From Rhodosporidiobolus odoratus (lineage: Eukaryota; Basidiomycota; Microbotryomycetes; Sporidiobolales; Sporidiobolaceae): a stretch of 64,000 bases of DNA. The position numbers were made by a program, and so were the translations under genes. The notes below the pieces were generated by a model, which saw only the letters and a program-made list of their open reading frames with translations, was not told the DNA's origin and did not search any database. The stretch covers positions 930,001-994,000 of the forward strand of contig JAOANU010000006.1 of NCBI GenBank assembly GCA_034387635.1. The letters run 5' to 3'. Shown here in pieces: positions 10,830-23,700 of this stretch (its first letter is position 1; the number at the start of each line of letters is the position of its first letter).

Positions 10830-13800
10830 ATGAGCCTCACCGCAAAGCAACGCCTCCTCAACTGGCTGGGACATGATCCCGTCGTTACCTCTGCCGCCTC
10901 CACCACTGGTGCGTCCCCTCCTCCCTTCCTCGTCTCCCTGTTTCGCGCTCATCTCCTCGTCCTCCTCCCTGCCATCGCCATCGATCCTGGCTCTGCTCGA
11001 CCGCAGCCACCGTCAGGGAAACCTTCGCAGGGTCAGGCAATGCCGTCGTGCGCTACCTCGACAGCTTGTTCCCCTTTACCAAATGGATTCTCAACTACAA
11101 CTTGCGTAGGCTTTCCTCTCTTCCTCGCATCCCTCGTGACTCGCCACTGACCCTCGGAGTCTCCTCGTTCGAACAGAATGGGCTGCCGGTGATCTCATCG
11201 CTGGTCTCACCGTCGGAATGGTCGTCGTCCCTCAGTCTATGGCAAGTATTCTTCGCCTTCTCTTCTACACTAACGCTCTTGTTCTTCTATACATTCGCGA
11301 CGTAGCGCATTGGAGACTCCGCTCTAACACGCCTGCTTCGCGCCGACCTCTTTGAACAGTCTTATGCCAAGATCGCCACCCTTTCTCCCGAGTTTGGTCT
11401 CTACTCGTCCTTTGTCGGCGTCATGATCTACGCTCTCTTTGCGACGTCAAAGGACGTGACCATTGGACCTGGTACGCGCCATCCTCCCATCGCACCTCCA
11501 TCCACTCCATCTTTCCGGTCCAACACGCTGACCTTCCTGATCTCGACAGTCGCGGTCATGTCCCTCCAAGTGTCCAAAGTCATCCAGCATGTACAGGACC
11601 AGGACCCGTCTATCCCCGGGTACATCATCGGGACTGTCCTCGCGCTTCTCTGCGGGATTATCGTTCTTGGAATTGGAATGTTGCGATTGGGGTAAGTCTT
11701 GCTTTCCTTCCTCTTCTTCTTCCTACCACCTGTCCTTCACACCCTACTCAGCTCAATGCAACCCGCTTACAATCTCTGCTTCCGTGCCTATCTTTTTTCG
11801 CTGCTGCGCCCCTTTCTTTGCCCAGCTGGATCGTCGAGTTCATCTCTGCCCCCGCCGTCGCCGGTTTCATGACCGGTTCCGCCATCTCCATCTGCGCCGG
11901 CCAAGTTCCCGCCCTCCTCGGCACGTCGAAGCTGTTCGATACACGCGCTGAAACATACAGAGTCATCATCAACACGCTCAAGCACCTCCCAGACTGCACC
12001 CGCGACGCCGCCTTCGGTCTAGTCGGTCTCACGTTCCTGATCGTTACCAAAGTCATCTTTAGCAAGATTGAGAAGAGTGCAAAGAGTCCGGCGGTGAGAA
12101 GGGCGGCGTTCTTTGCTGGAACTCTCAGGACTGGGTTCTTCATCATTTTTGCGACCGTGTTTTCGTGGGTTTATTGCCGGAACTATGATTCGAAGCATTA
12201 CCCTATTTCGATTTTGAAGACGGTGCCGAGTGGGTTCAAGCACATGGGCGTGCCTCACGAGTCCGTTCCCCCTTTCTTTTTGCCTGTCTGCCCGCTCAGC
12301 GAGTCGCTGACCTAGTCTCCCTCTAACTTCGGCCCGCCTCACGTACAGCTTCAACCCTTATGTCATCGGCAAACTCGGTTCCCAAATTCCGGTATCGACC
12401 ATCATTCTTCTCCTCGAACATATCGCCATTTCCAAGTCATTTGGTAGGGTCAACAACTACAAAATCAACCCTAACCAAGAGTTGATCGCCATCGGAGTGA
12501 ATAAGTACGTTGGCTTTGTATTCCTTCCCTTCTTTTCCCCCTAACAAGCGTGGATGTTTGCTCGTGATTGACCGGTTGTTTGATCGCGACGAACAGCATC
12601 TTCTCCTCTTTCTTTGGAGCTTACCCCTCGACTGGATCTTTCTCCCGTTCTGCTATCAAGTCCAAAGCGGGGGTGCGCACTCCTTTGGCTGGTTGGATCA
12701 CTGGTACGTTCTTCGCGAACTTGAAGCGCTTGACCTTCTCAAGCGACTTTCCCCCCTTTTCCCCCGTCGCCGTCCATACCACTGACGTAGGTCTCGATTC
12801 GCAACAGGTATCGTGGTCGTGGTCGCCCTCTACGCTTTGACTGGCGCGTGCGTCGTCTCTCCACCTCTCTCTCCATTACCCCGCTCATCCTCCTTACCAC
12901 AACAGCTTCTACTGGATCCCCAACGCCGGTCTCGCCGCCATCATTATTGATGCCGTCTCTGGCTTGGTCGCGCATCCTCGTCAGACTTATGGGTTCTTCC
13001 AAGTCTCCCCAATCGAGGGAGCGATCTTCTTGATTGCTGTCATTTTGACAATCTTTACTTCCATCGGTGCGTTCCCGTTCTCTTCTCCTTCGCCTAGCCC
13101 ATTGGAAAAAGGAATCAGTGGCTGAAGTGTCTTGGGATGTGCGCAGAAATCGGTATCTACTTCTCCATCGCCGCCTCCGCTGCGCTCCTCCTCGTCCGGA
13201 TCGCCAAACCTCGAGGCAAGTTCCTCGGGCGTGTCAAAGTCAGGTCGGATGATTCGCCTACTGGATCGAGGGACGTGTACTTGCCTTTGGATCCGGATGG
13301 GGTCAGGGCTCCGGCGGTGAGGGTTGAAAACCCTCCTCCGGGGATTATAGTCTTCCGGTTCGTCAACCTTCCTCTCTCCCGCCCTGTCACTCGGGACATG
13401 TTGCTAACGTGGAGGAAATCGGCGTTTGGTACGTGCAGTATGGAAGAAGCTTTCCTCTACGTCAACGCCTCCCGCTACGCCGACCAGATTGCCGAATACG
13501 CCCGGCTTCATACCAAAAACGGACAAGATTACTCGCTCACCTCTCAGGGGGATCGTCCTTGGAATGATCCCGGACCTAACAGGTTTCAGGCGAAGGAAGG
13601 AGGGAAGTATGCGGAGAGGGAGAGGAGGAGACGGGAGGAGAATGAGAGGAAAGTCGGGTTGAGAGCTGTTGTGTTTGATTTTTCGGGCGTGTCGAATGTC
13701 GGTGAGTACTCCCGCCTTTTTGTTCTTCCTTGACTCTCCGTTTTTCTCTCGGCCACAGTAGTAGCGGAAGCTCACGCGTTCCTCTGATCCCTTTTTCCTG

Positions 13801-14442
13801 TGTTCAGACACCACTTCTGTTCAGAACCTCGTCGACCTTCGTCGGGTTCTTTCCCGCTACGCAGATCAAGAAGTCACATTTCACTTTGCGACCATCCTTT
13901 CTCCTTGGAGTACGTGGTTCTCTACACCTTCCTTCGAGATCCGAATCTCCCATGCTGACTCGGCCCTCTCGCAGTCGCCCGCGCCCTCCTCGCCGGCGGG
14001 TTCGGTCGAGACCCCTCAGTCGCCCCCTCCCCCGTCGTCGAAGTCGCTACCGTCGTCCCGCAAGCCTCCAACGCCGACGCCTCCCTCCGTCCGCCGCCTT
14101 TGCAGAATCAAAACAGCGCGACGGATATCAAGGAACTCGATAGTTTGGAACAGGGAAGGAGGACGAGCTCGTTGGACGATGTCAAGAGGGAGTATGAGAG
14201 CAGTGTCGAGGCTGGTCAGGGAGGTGGAGGGTATGCTGGGTCGATTGGTGAGCCTTTTTGCATCTTTTCTCTCGCGCTTCCCCTCCCCTCTCCCCTCTCC
14301 CCTCCCCCGCCTCTCTCCTTGACTTCTCGAGCCGCTATTGGAATGTGTATTGAGAATGCTTCCATCGCCATCAGTCGACGCCCAGTTCACCTGCTTCCAC
14401 CTCGACCTCCCCTCTGCCGTCGCTGCCGCTTCGCGCGAGTAA
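10830..14442 (+). CDS. SulP-family sulfate permease with STAS domain
   Basis: A plasma-membrane sulfate/H+ symporter of the Sul1/Sul2 type. Exon 1 (10830-10908, MSLTAKQRL) joins exon 2 at 11031, and later exons carry the SulP landmarks: WAAGDLIAGLTVGMVVVPQSM, SYAKIATLSPEFGLYSSF, then TM segments with STGSFSRSAI and a C-terminal STAS domain (VVFDFSGVSNVD, then DLRRVLSRYADQ). The intron between PQSM and SYAK has a GC donor (GCAAGT at 11242) instead of GT. Junctions at 13080-13140, 13690-13810, 13910-13975 and 14247-14375 all restore phase and end at TAA 14440-14442 after VDAQFTCFHLD. The protein is roughly 800-850 aa, usual for fungal sulfate permeases. A sulfate limitation response is expected from the family but no regulatory motif is claimed. 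Confidence 0.92.
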
Positions 14443-15132
14443 AATCACTTCTCGCTATGCCATCAGTTCGGTTCCCCCTTTCCCCCTGCACCATATCGTA
14501 CAGCACCTTCTCATCATTATCGGACCACTCTCCTGCTTCATCCACGTTCGTCTTTCCTGTGTTTCTTTGTCGACCAATGGTTTGCTTTTTTGGGGTTTTG
14601 CCTTCTTTGCGTTCCTACCATTTTCCGCGCTACATCTATTTGATCCTATTCTCGTCTTGCCTCACTGTTCGTCCGGTACTTCTGTAAGGGATCGTTGGTC
14701 ACATTCAGCCGCCCGCTCGATCAGCAGAGAACAGCAGAGGACTTTTGGGAAGAAAAGGGAAAAGAGAACAAGGCAGCGTTATACAATCGTTCGTGGCGAG
14801 CCAGGCATGTGTTGGCTACAAGCCTGTTCATAAGTAGACTCTCTGGAATGCGCATAAGCTGAGAAGTGTCGAAGGTCGGCTGACAAAGTATTCGAGAGGC
14901 TCGAAAGGGAGGGGGATCGACATTTGACTCCATCTTCTCATGTCCTCACCCCCGCTTTCGGGTTCTGCTACCTTTCACGCTTCTCAGTCGACGTTGAAGT
15001 AGATCCCCGTACCCTTCAGCTACCTTCAAATTGCGCTGCGACCTCAACAAGCCCCCACTCCTCTCGCCGGCCGTTTCAGTCACTCGCAATCTACTTACAG
15101 GACAAGATCGCTGTCAGGTACTGCTCAGTGGC
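14443..15132. other. intergenic, nothing recognised
   Basis: This spacer between two genes on the plus strand should hold the permease 3' UTR and the promoter of the next gene. I see no RNA gene, long repeat or convincing coding exon, though an upstream exon of the following gene cannot be excluded because its frame stays open to about 15031. Confidence 0.4.
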
Positions 15133-17286
15133 ATGCAAGATAGCTCGGAGATTGTAATGGGTGGGCGCAAGCGGCCGATGGGTGCGTTGTCCTCGTGTTT
15201 TCCGCCATTCAAGCCGGACGGGCATCAAAGTGGTCTAGCGAAATAGCCTCGTATGAGTGCGAGCATTATCGGACGCTGCCTCACGGAGTCAGAATGGCTC
15301 TTCTGACTGGATCGCTTGTCTCATTCTATAGCTTTTTCGCCGCCCCCTCCCTCGCAAAGCCTCTCGCCGCCGCTCAGTTCACCGAAAAGCCTCCACTCTC
15401 ACTTTTCTTCCACTTCCGGCTCAGACACAGTCACTGCCACCAGTCCTACCGTCCAGCCCATCGCCATCTCGAACGCTGCTTCGACATTCGCTGCGACTCA
15501 GCCTTTTTCTCCCCCGTCCTTCGGATCTTCTTCCTCTTCATCCTTCTCTCCTCTGGCCAATCCTGTCGACGGACCGCTACATGATCTCCTCCCCGCTCTT
15601 TCTATCACTCCGGGAGCGTCGAGTCTGAGTGGTAGCTCCGCTTCAAGTCTTTCGCTGTCAAACGGGCGCCCAACACCCCATCCAGCAGGAGGCCGACGGG
15701 TCATCTCCGGTGGATCAGCCTACCTCGCCTCACCTAGTCGAAGCTCGCCCCTCTCTCGTAGCTTTGATGACGAAGACGATCCCTCTCCGAATGCCCACCC
15801 CTGGGCCATCCGTCGCCCTGCACCCTTCACCCTTCCCTCCTCTCCTTCCTCCCCACCCGATTTTGACATAGCCCGCCTTAGTTCCTCGAAACGCCGGCGA
15901 CGGTCCTCCCTCCTCTCCGTCTCCTCTCTCCCCTTCTCCTCCGCCTCTCCTCCAAAAACCCCACCCTTCGGTTCCCTCCTTGGGTCGTTTGAGCATTCCC
16001 TCCTAGCCGGCCGAATGTCTGCGTTACCTTCGCATCCTCTACCTTTTATCGCCTCGATAGGGGTGATGGGCTCCCCCGATACACCGCTCAGACTGAGATG
16101 CCCAGCGCACATTCACATTCCGTTCGATGCGGTCTTTTATTCGCCCCCCGGCGAGGTGAGCTCGACGAGTCCTTATGTCGGGACTGTGGATCTCGAGAGG
16201 CATTACTGTGAGATTTTGGATCAGTGGCCAGGGTGTGTGCGTGGGAACGAAGAGGGAAAGGGGAAGTTGCCTAGGTTTCCGGGGTATCAGGTGCCGGAGA
16301 AGGGACAGTTGCAGTTGGTGTTGAAGAATTCGAATCGGACAGCTTTCAAGGTAAGGCGTCTCGTCTACTCTTCACTATGTCTTCTCTCGACATCCTTCTG
16401 CAGGGCTGCAAGGCGCGTGACTGACTTGCGATTGCTTGTTGTTTGAACCCATGCCCGCTCGCAGCCTTTTCTTATTCCTTACGACCTGACCGGTCTATCC
16501 CGTTCCGGGCTCGGTGGTCGAACCTTCCTACGGCAGAAATCCTACGCAGTCGACGAGACCTACCCAGACCGTACAGGCGCTCTACGGTTCGCCGTCCATG
16601 TACAATTCTGTTGCCCTCCCCTGGGCAAGGGGAAGAAGCAATCTGACCTGCCGAAATACTACTTGTACTCGACGGTGAGGGTCGTTTTTGCATCAAGAGG
16701 GTTGGATGCTAGTGATAGACTGAGGGTGGTGATGGAAGGACCGGGGGAGATGATGTATGGGTACGGATCAGGCGGCGCAGGCGGAGGAGGTGGTGGAGCA
16801 AGAGAAGATGTGGAGAGTTTTGGGAGGTATGAGGGAGCTGGGGCGGAGTGGGAGATGAGGAGGAAGAAGGCGAAAGAGAGGGAGAAGATGAGATCTAAGG
16901 CGGGAGGTGAGGAGGAGCAGCAGGACGACGAAATCAGGAATCAGCCTTCTTTCCCCCCTCTCTGCGATGTACCCACTATTACGACCTTTTCGACAACGAC
17001 ACCACCGCATGTATCACTCCTCGCCCCTGCTCCTTCTCCTCCGCCTCCTCCGCCTCCTGCTGTATCAACCCGTTCCCCCCTTGCTCTTGCCGCCCTCCCC
17101 TCGAGCTTGCCGCCGAATCCCGAACCTCTGACCTTTGAACGGACCCCCTCGCCTCGCCTTCCTGTCTTCCTCGATCAGCAGCGAGAGCGAAAGCTCAGCG
17201 CTACGGGTTCAGGGACTGGTCAATCGGGGCTGGCGGCGTCGAGGCCTGCGAGTGCGAATTTGAGCGGGGAAAGGTGTGGACGTTGA
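15133..17286 (+). CDS. Atos-like (DUF4210) / Chromosome_seg domain protein
   Basis: Exons 15133-15181, 15332-16350 and 16465-17286 join in phase to about 629 aa. The N-terminal 220 residues are Ser/Pro-rich. Residues around SLLGSFEHSLLAGRMS and FIASIGVMGSP match the Atos conserved domain (DUF4210). After the last intron the PFLIPYDLTG start and the ALRFAVHVQFCCPP block match the Chromosome_seg domain that usually follows it. Animal Atos proteins are nuclear transcription-linked regulators and a yeast relative was named for meiotic chromosome segregation, so the role here is uncertain. The start is a choice: ATG at 15133 or, in the same frame, ATG at 15157; both splice to the next exon through GTGCGT at 15182. 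The C-terminal part has a Gly/Glu-rich and then a Pro-rich linker. Confidence 0.78.
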
Positions 17287-17769
17287 GTTTGTACGTCATC
17301 GCATCGCCCTGGAGAGGCGGGAGTCTGGTTTCGAGACTAGGCGCTGAGGCGGGCTGCGGACACGAGGTGAGGGCGGCCGCACCTTTCAGGCAAACTTCGT
17401 TTTTTGTACTACTTTCTCTTGGTCTTTCTCTCTCTCTGTCTGTGTGTCTCTCTCTCTCTCTCATGGTTCGATCCGAGTCCGTACGTAGCTGCTTTGTCGT
17501 ACCCCTACCCACTTGCTGCATCGCAGAACTCGCGTGTATCGTAATGTGAGATTTTCGAGGTTCGCGAGGAGAAAAGCGAACTTCTCGTCGTCGGTCATTG
17601 CCATCGGGAATGAAATCGGTCGTGATTTCGAAGCTCCTCTGGTGCGCTGTCTGTCGCGCGCTTTAGCTGCTGGCGAGGAGCGCTGGCACCCCGTCGTCGC
17701 TCGTCAACGTCCTCGTTTCCCCTCTCGGACACTTTCGCTCTCTTCGAACACGCTTGACTACATCGCAGA
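17287..17769. other. intergenic with CT-rich leader
   Basis: The spacer contains a (CT)n/(TG)n tract at 17426-17462. It ends in a CATCGCAG just before the next start codon, which could be the acceptor of a 5'-UTR intron. No gene seen. Confidence 0.4.
17426..17462. repeat. CT-rich microsatellite
   Basis: A run of CT dinucleotides with a short TG interruption lies in the probable promoter or leader of the kinase gene. Pyrimidine tracts like this are common in fungal promoters; length variation between strains is likely. Confidence 0.7.
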
Positions 17770-20700
17770 ATGGCTAGAGATGTCACAACGTCCTCAGATA
17801 ACCCTTTTCGACCAATTATTTCTCCTCCGGGGCCCTCATTACCTCGTTCGACCTCCCCCACTTTACCATCACCTTCAACCGATCTCGAACTCGATCAACT
17901 CAGCTGGAATCACTTGCAGACACTCTGTGAACAGTCACTGAGGTGCTGCAAAGTCTCAGAGGCCTACTGGCGGGTAAGTTTCTCATCTGCTGTTGCTATC
18001 AACCCCTCTCAGGAGGTTCACTGACATGCCTCGATTACTCTGCACGCACATACGCAGGATCCGCTCATCGCCGCCTTGAGACAACTCGAGCAGTCACTCA
18101 CTCCTGCTCTTCTTTCCACCCTCGCCCAATCCCGCGCAGCAGAACTCGAAGCCGCCTCGTCGTCCAATCTTGCATCGCATCGGAAAGCGGGCGCCGCAGG
18201 CGTTGAGAAACTGCTTGGTGGGATTTGGAGTATCGGTGGACGCCGAGGGCGGGGGGCGGCTCAAGCCGGAGCCGGGGCTATGAAAGAGCCTGCTCCGCTT
18301 GAGGGGGAGGAAGAGGAAAAAGTGGTCCGGCTCAGGAGGAGAGACCGATGGAGAGAGGCGGCTATGTTGCTCCCTACCACTACATCGGATGGCAGCGAAG
18401 AAGACGGTGAGAGGAGTTTGGATCGATCACACGGGAGGGATACGTCGTTGGGAGAGTGGGAGGAGTTTGATGAGTTGCCTAAACTTGCGGTGTTCCGGTT
18501 GATGGTCGAGACGAATGAGACGACCCTGGGAGCGGTCAAGAGTGGGGCGGCCAAGTTTGAAGCGAGGTTTGTGGAGGGAGAGTGGAAGGGTCAGCCGCTG
18601 TTTGGGCAGGATGGACCTGGTAAGCTGACGATTCCCTGCCCAATCCCTTTTCTTGCTTGAACCACTTGACTCTACAGATCTCGACGAGGAAGATATCAAA
18701 GTTGCTTCTCTACTAGGCGGTACCTTCCATCTCATTGGTACTTCCGGTAACCTTCCTAAACTCGAACGAATCCTCGAGCTTCTCGCCTACGCCGTCATTT
18801 CCCTCAAACTCGAAGTGCACCTCCTTGCCGATCTATCCTGTCCACATCCGCCTCTCGAATCGTATCCCCTCCCTGCAGTGTCTATTACCGAGCCCGTGTC
18901 CTTCCCCTCGAAACAAGGCGAAGGTCGCGAAGGGAGCCCTCCGCTCCCTCACTCTCGAGGAGTCGACCTGCAGCACTTCCCCACCGAAGGTCCGCCCGTC
19001 CGAATCATGCGCATGAGTACAAGCGTATGGAACAAGGACCGCTGGCAGCAACTGATGAAACCCCACCCCACGCCGAGCCTCAAATCTCGTCGTTCCGTTT
19101 CGGGCGGGAGTACCGGGCACCGCTCTTCCAAGTCTTTCTCACTCGCTGTAGCAGCTCAGGGTGATACAGACTCCGTACCAAGTTCCCCTACTACCCCGAC
19201 TCATTCGCCAACTCCCTCACCAAATACCACGCCGGATCGCCCTCGAACTGCCGCTCGCATGATGAGTCGAGTCAAAGGCTTCGGAGACAAGCTTGCCCGC
19301 CGAACAGGCAGCTCGAGTGGTCGCAAATCGAGCTTGCGACTGCAAAAAGCGGCGACGTTCGATACGGTTGACTCGAGGGACTCGAAGGAAAGCGAGAAAG
19401 GTTGGCTGGGTGGTTTGGGGATAGGGTTGGGCGGGTTGACCGGGCTGAGCTTTGGCGGCGGGAGGGAGGACAAGAAGGGGAAGGAGGAGATCAAGGAGAC
19501 GAACCCGACTGCCGTTCTGCCGCCGCCGCCAGAGGTGGAGAAGCAGCAACCTCTTCGGTTCGAGAAGGTCGTGCAGGAGCTCGCGACGTTCGTGTTGTCT
19601 GTTTCTCCTGACGGTATGTTGCCTTCCGCACTGTCGCAGCTCACAAAAGCCTGCTGATGTACCTCGCCTGCAGTCCTGTATCCTCCACCACCCCTTCTCT
19701 TCCGCCTTCGCCAGCAAGAACTGGCCGCTGCCGAAGCTGCCGTCGACGAGACGCCCCCTCCTTCGGCTCCTCCATCTCCATCCATCGGCCTCAAGCCCTT
19801 TCCCCTTTCCGACCTCTCACATAGCATCGCTCTTCCAGGACCCCTGAGGTCCTCCCCCTCCTACTTCTCGATCGATATCGCCCAGAAAGTCTCCACCGGC
19901 ACTCCGGACGTCGTCGACCGGAAAGCTTCTGCGCAGAGCGTCGCATCGACTACGGCGGCGGCGGGACATCCCTCGTCGAGCGCGGCGAGGATCACACTGG
20001 ATGTCAAGGCCGGGTTGGCTAGTCTGTTGACCAACAACTCGACGCTGAATGGGTCGGTTCGGCATCAATCGTGAGCGGCCTTGTCCTCTAACCCTCATGC
20101 ACCCTCAAGTGCCTTGGCTCACTCCCGTTTGTTTTGGCTGCACAGGATGCAATTCCTCATCCAGATTGTACTTAATGGAGCACCTGCCGGCACCCTTCCC
20201 TGTCAACCTCCTCGATGGACGACCTTTCCCTTCTACCAGCACCGCTCGCCTACCCCTTCTAATCCCTCTCTGGCGGAGGACGCGACTCTGGAAACTATCA
20301 TTGAGCAACTCATTGCGAAGAAGGACGCGGCTTGTCATGCGTGCCACAAGCCGAACAAGGATCACACGCTCGTCTTCTTCCATGGGAAGGAACGATTGGA
20401 GATCTCCCTTCGTTCGGTCGCTGATCTCTCGAGCAACGACGACGATAAGGCCACCGGACGCACCTCCGCCCAAGACGCCTCTCCCGCTGCAGCAAGCCAG
20501 ACGACAACTTACACGACCTGTAAGCTCTGCCACGCCACTACCCCTCACCGACTCCTCTCTACCGCGGCCGGATCGTACAGCTTTAGCAAATTCTGCGAAC
20601 TACTCCTCTACGACGGTAATCTCGTACCGGGATTACCAAAGGACCTGTGTGAGCATGCTGGGAAGGAGAGGGATGCTTTGGTTAGGTGTTTCGTGAGGGA

Positions 20701-23700
20701 GGGAGTGATGGTAGAGATTCGGATGGACGGCATTGCGTGAGTACCCCTCGCTTTCACCCTCTCCTCGGAGTGACTTGGCGCTAGCTCCTGACCTACCGAG
20801 TCTGTAGGTTGTTCGAGCTCAAGCTACCGACCGCTGTCGACCCCGACGTTGAACCGGAGGAAGAGGAAGAGATAAAGCTACCTGATTCTCTCTCAACCGA
20901 TGACTTGAGGCACGAGATTAGTAGGTCCTGATTACTTTCTGTGCCAAGCAGGACTGAACCCCTTTTGCCATCGCAGGATCCTTTTTCGCTGGCGTCGAAT
21001 CTCGACTGGACGCCATCGAAGAACGGCTGTCGCCTGCGCCGCCGGAGGACGACACCAACCTCTCCCATCGCCGAACTCGCTCGGGGTCAGCCAACACCGT
21101 CGTCGAATATAATGGCGACACGGCGAAGGAACCGCTACCCGGTGACCCTGACGAAGCGCTTCTCGCTCTCTTTTGGGAGCTGTGCCGCCTCGCCCACAAC
21201 GAACAAGCGGACTGTCTATCCTTCGCGGACGACGTCTCGCCCTTATGCCTTAACAATGCCAGGGCTGTCTTCGTGTCCAAGGCCAGGGCGTTACAAGCCC
21301 GGCTAGCCGCCTGGGAGAAGAAGCATGCCGATGCGCTGGCAAAAGGACCCGGACCGGACCTTCCCCCTCCGGCTTCATTCGACGAACCCGAGTACTTCGC
21401 CAAGGGTGTTCACGCCTTCGCCGTTGACTCGCCGATTCTCGTCCGCGACGGCGAGCTTAGTTCCCTGATCGCCCTCACCCTTTCGTCCGGTCACTTCCAG
21501 GACAAGGTCACCTTTTCCTCCACGGCCGCTTCGAGTCGTATGGTCACCCCTTCGACCTTGAACAGCGGGTTCGCCGAAGCTGCTTCGCGCCGTTCTTCCG
21601 CCCATCGTAGCGGCATTCCCACCGAGTTCCTCAGTGCCGCTGCCATACCGCCCCTCTCCACTCCCGCTCACCGACGGTCAATGAGCCCACCTCCTCGAAG
21701 CCCTGCGCGACGGTCGGCAGAAGTACCCGACCCCGACAATCCAAAGAGCGATTTCTCGGTACCGGGAGGACAAGTAGAAGACATCGTCACTAAAGCTCGC
21801 AAACCCCCTTCAGCCGGAACGGGGTCGATGTTACGCTCCCTCATTCGCAAGAAGTCGCACGAGATTCTTCCGTCCGATCTCTCGTCCGCCTCGACTCCTA
21901 CCCTTGAGAATGGACCATTTGGCGGAGGCGGTGCTCACGCAGAGGGTGCTGGAGCAGGTGCAGCTGGGGGCAAGCGAAGTCCTCGTCCCGCACCCATATC
22001 GAATACCGTCCTCGATGACCTTCTGAAGACGCGCGAGTCGGCCTCCTCTACACCTCGTCCACGACCCGGAAAAGCGCCTGTAAAGGGAGTGCCGACCTTC
22101 ATGGCCCACCTGGCGACGCGGAGGGAAGGGTTGACGGTCACTACCGTTAGCGATGTCGTGGCTTCGGCGGACACTACTCGAAGTGGACTCATGCCTGGAG
22201 GCACAGGAGGACAGACGCCGTCGACAATCCGAAGCTTCAATAGCGTCGCGTCTTCTGCTGCTTCTACGGGATCGGCAGCGGAGGCTAGTTTAGCCTCGCT
22301 CTGCCCGCCGTCGTCATCATCATCATCTTCTTCTTCTTCTTCCTCCTCCGCCCTTCCTGTACTAACAGCAGAACCAGCCTCGCTCTCTGTACCGTCGTCC
22401 TCCTCTGCTTCCCTCGCGCCGTCTTTGTCCTCAATTTCTACTTCTTCCTCCTCCTCCACGACCAACGGCTACTCCGCCCCTCGTTCCCGATCCGTCTCTA
22501 CCGAAGCGCCCAGATCTCCAGTCGAGACACAGCCTCACCGTCAGTATCACTATCACCACAATTACGACGACAACGCCTCTGAGTATGCCGACGGAGTTCC
22601 AGCTCTCCTCGCCCCGACCCCACAAGGCGCAGGAGGAAGCGGATCAAGGTTCTTGCCTCATCGCCTCGCTGCCGGATTATTGGATTCGATAAGGTCGACT
22701 GCAGTAGCTGGGGGGTTGTCGCCAAGGTTGGGGCCGGCATTGATGGCTGAGGAGGAGGCGCTGGCGGCCGGGAATACGGGGGAGCATATCAAGTTCCGTG
22801 CGTTGTTCTTGCCTTGGCTGCGGTTCCTGCCCTTGCATGTCGATCAGCCGCAGGGAACGATGCTGACGAAGCAGGAGCCACGTACAGGCTTCCGTGAAGG
22901 AAGTAAGCGCTTCCGTATTACCGTCTTTTACGCCAAGCGGTTTCAGCAGCTGAGGACGAAATGCGGGTTGAGCGAGAGTTTGTACGTATTCCCTATCTCT
23001 ACCCCTATTGTCTCGCTGTGTAGCCCTGACTAGACTTGCTGCTTTTCAGGTTCATCGAGAGTCTCTCTCGCTGCGATGACCTAAACCCGTCGGGAGGGAA
23101 ATCTTCCGCTGCATTCTTGATGACGGGTGACAAGCGATTCATGATGAAAGAACTCGTACGACTCCTTCCGTCTCCTTCTCACCCTGTCGTACTTATTTGA
23201 CAGGTCTCACATGTTTGATCATCTGCGCAGGTCACCAAATACGGTCACTCGGAACTCGACACCCTGCTCCAATTCGCCCCAAATCTGCTTAAATACCTCA
23301 TGGCTCCTGAACGACCCAGCCTATTAGCAAAGATATTTGGGGTGTTTAGTGTCAAGATTGTGGATGAGAAGAAGGGGGAGAAGAAGAAGGTGGATCTGGT
23401 GGTGATGGAGAATCTGTTTTACAACGTTTGTGAGTCTTGAGCCTTTCTCTCTCTCTGACCTTTGCTGCGAGAGGAATCGCTGACTCTCAAGCCCCGGAAT
23501 CTAGCTATCTCTCGCCAATTTGACCTCAAGGGTGAGCTGCTCGTCTGCTCTTCCTTGGCCTTCTCAAGGTGCTTACACGACCCCGTACCGCAGGCATCGC
23601 CAGCCGCGTTGCAAAGCCCAAGGCGGGCGACGAGAAGAAGGATGGTGCAACTGGATGGGACGGCGACTGGTTGACTGGTGGGTTCTGCATCTTCTTCCAT

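Noticed and set aside
10224..11150. 308-codon frame before and over the first permease exons
   Set aside because: It runs through the leader, exon 1, intron 1 and exon 2 in the wrong frame for exon 2; the SulP sequence needs the spliced frame from ATG 10830.
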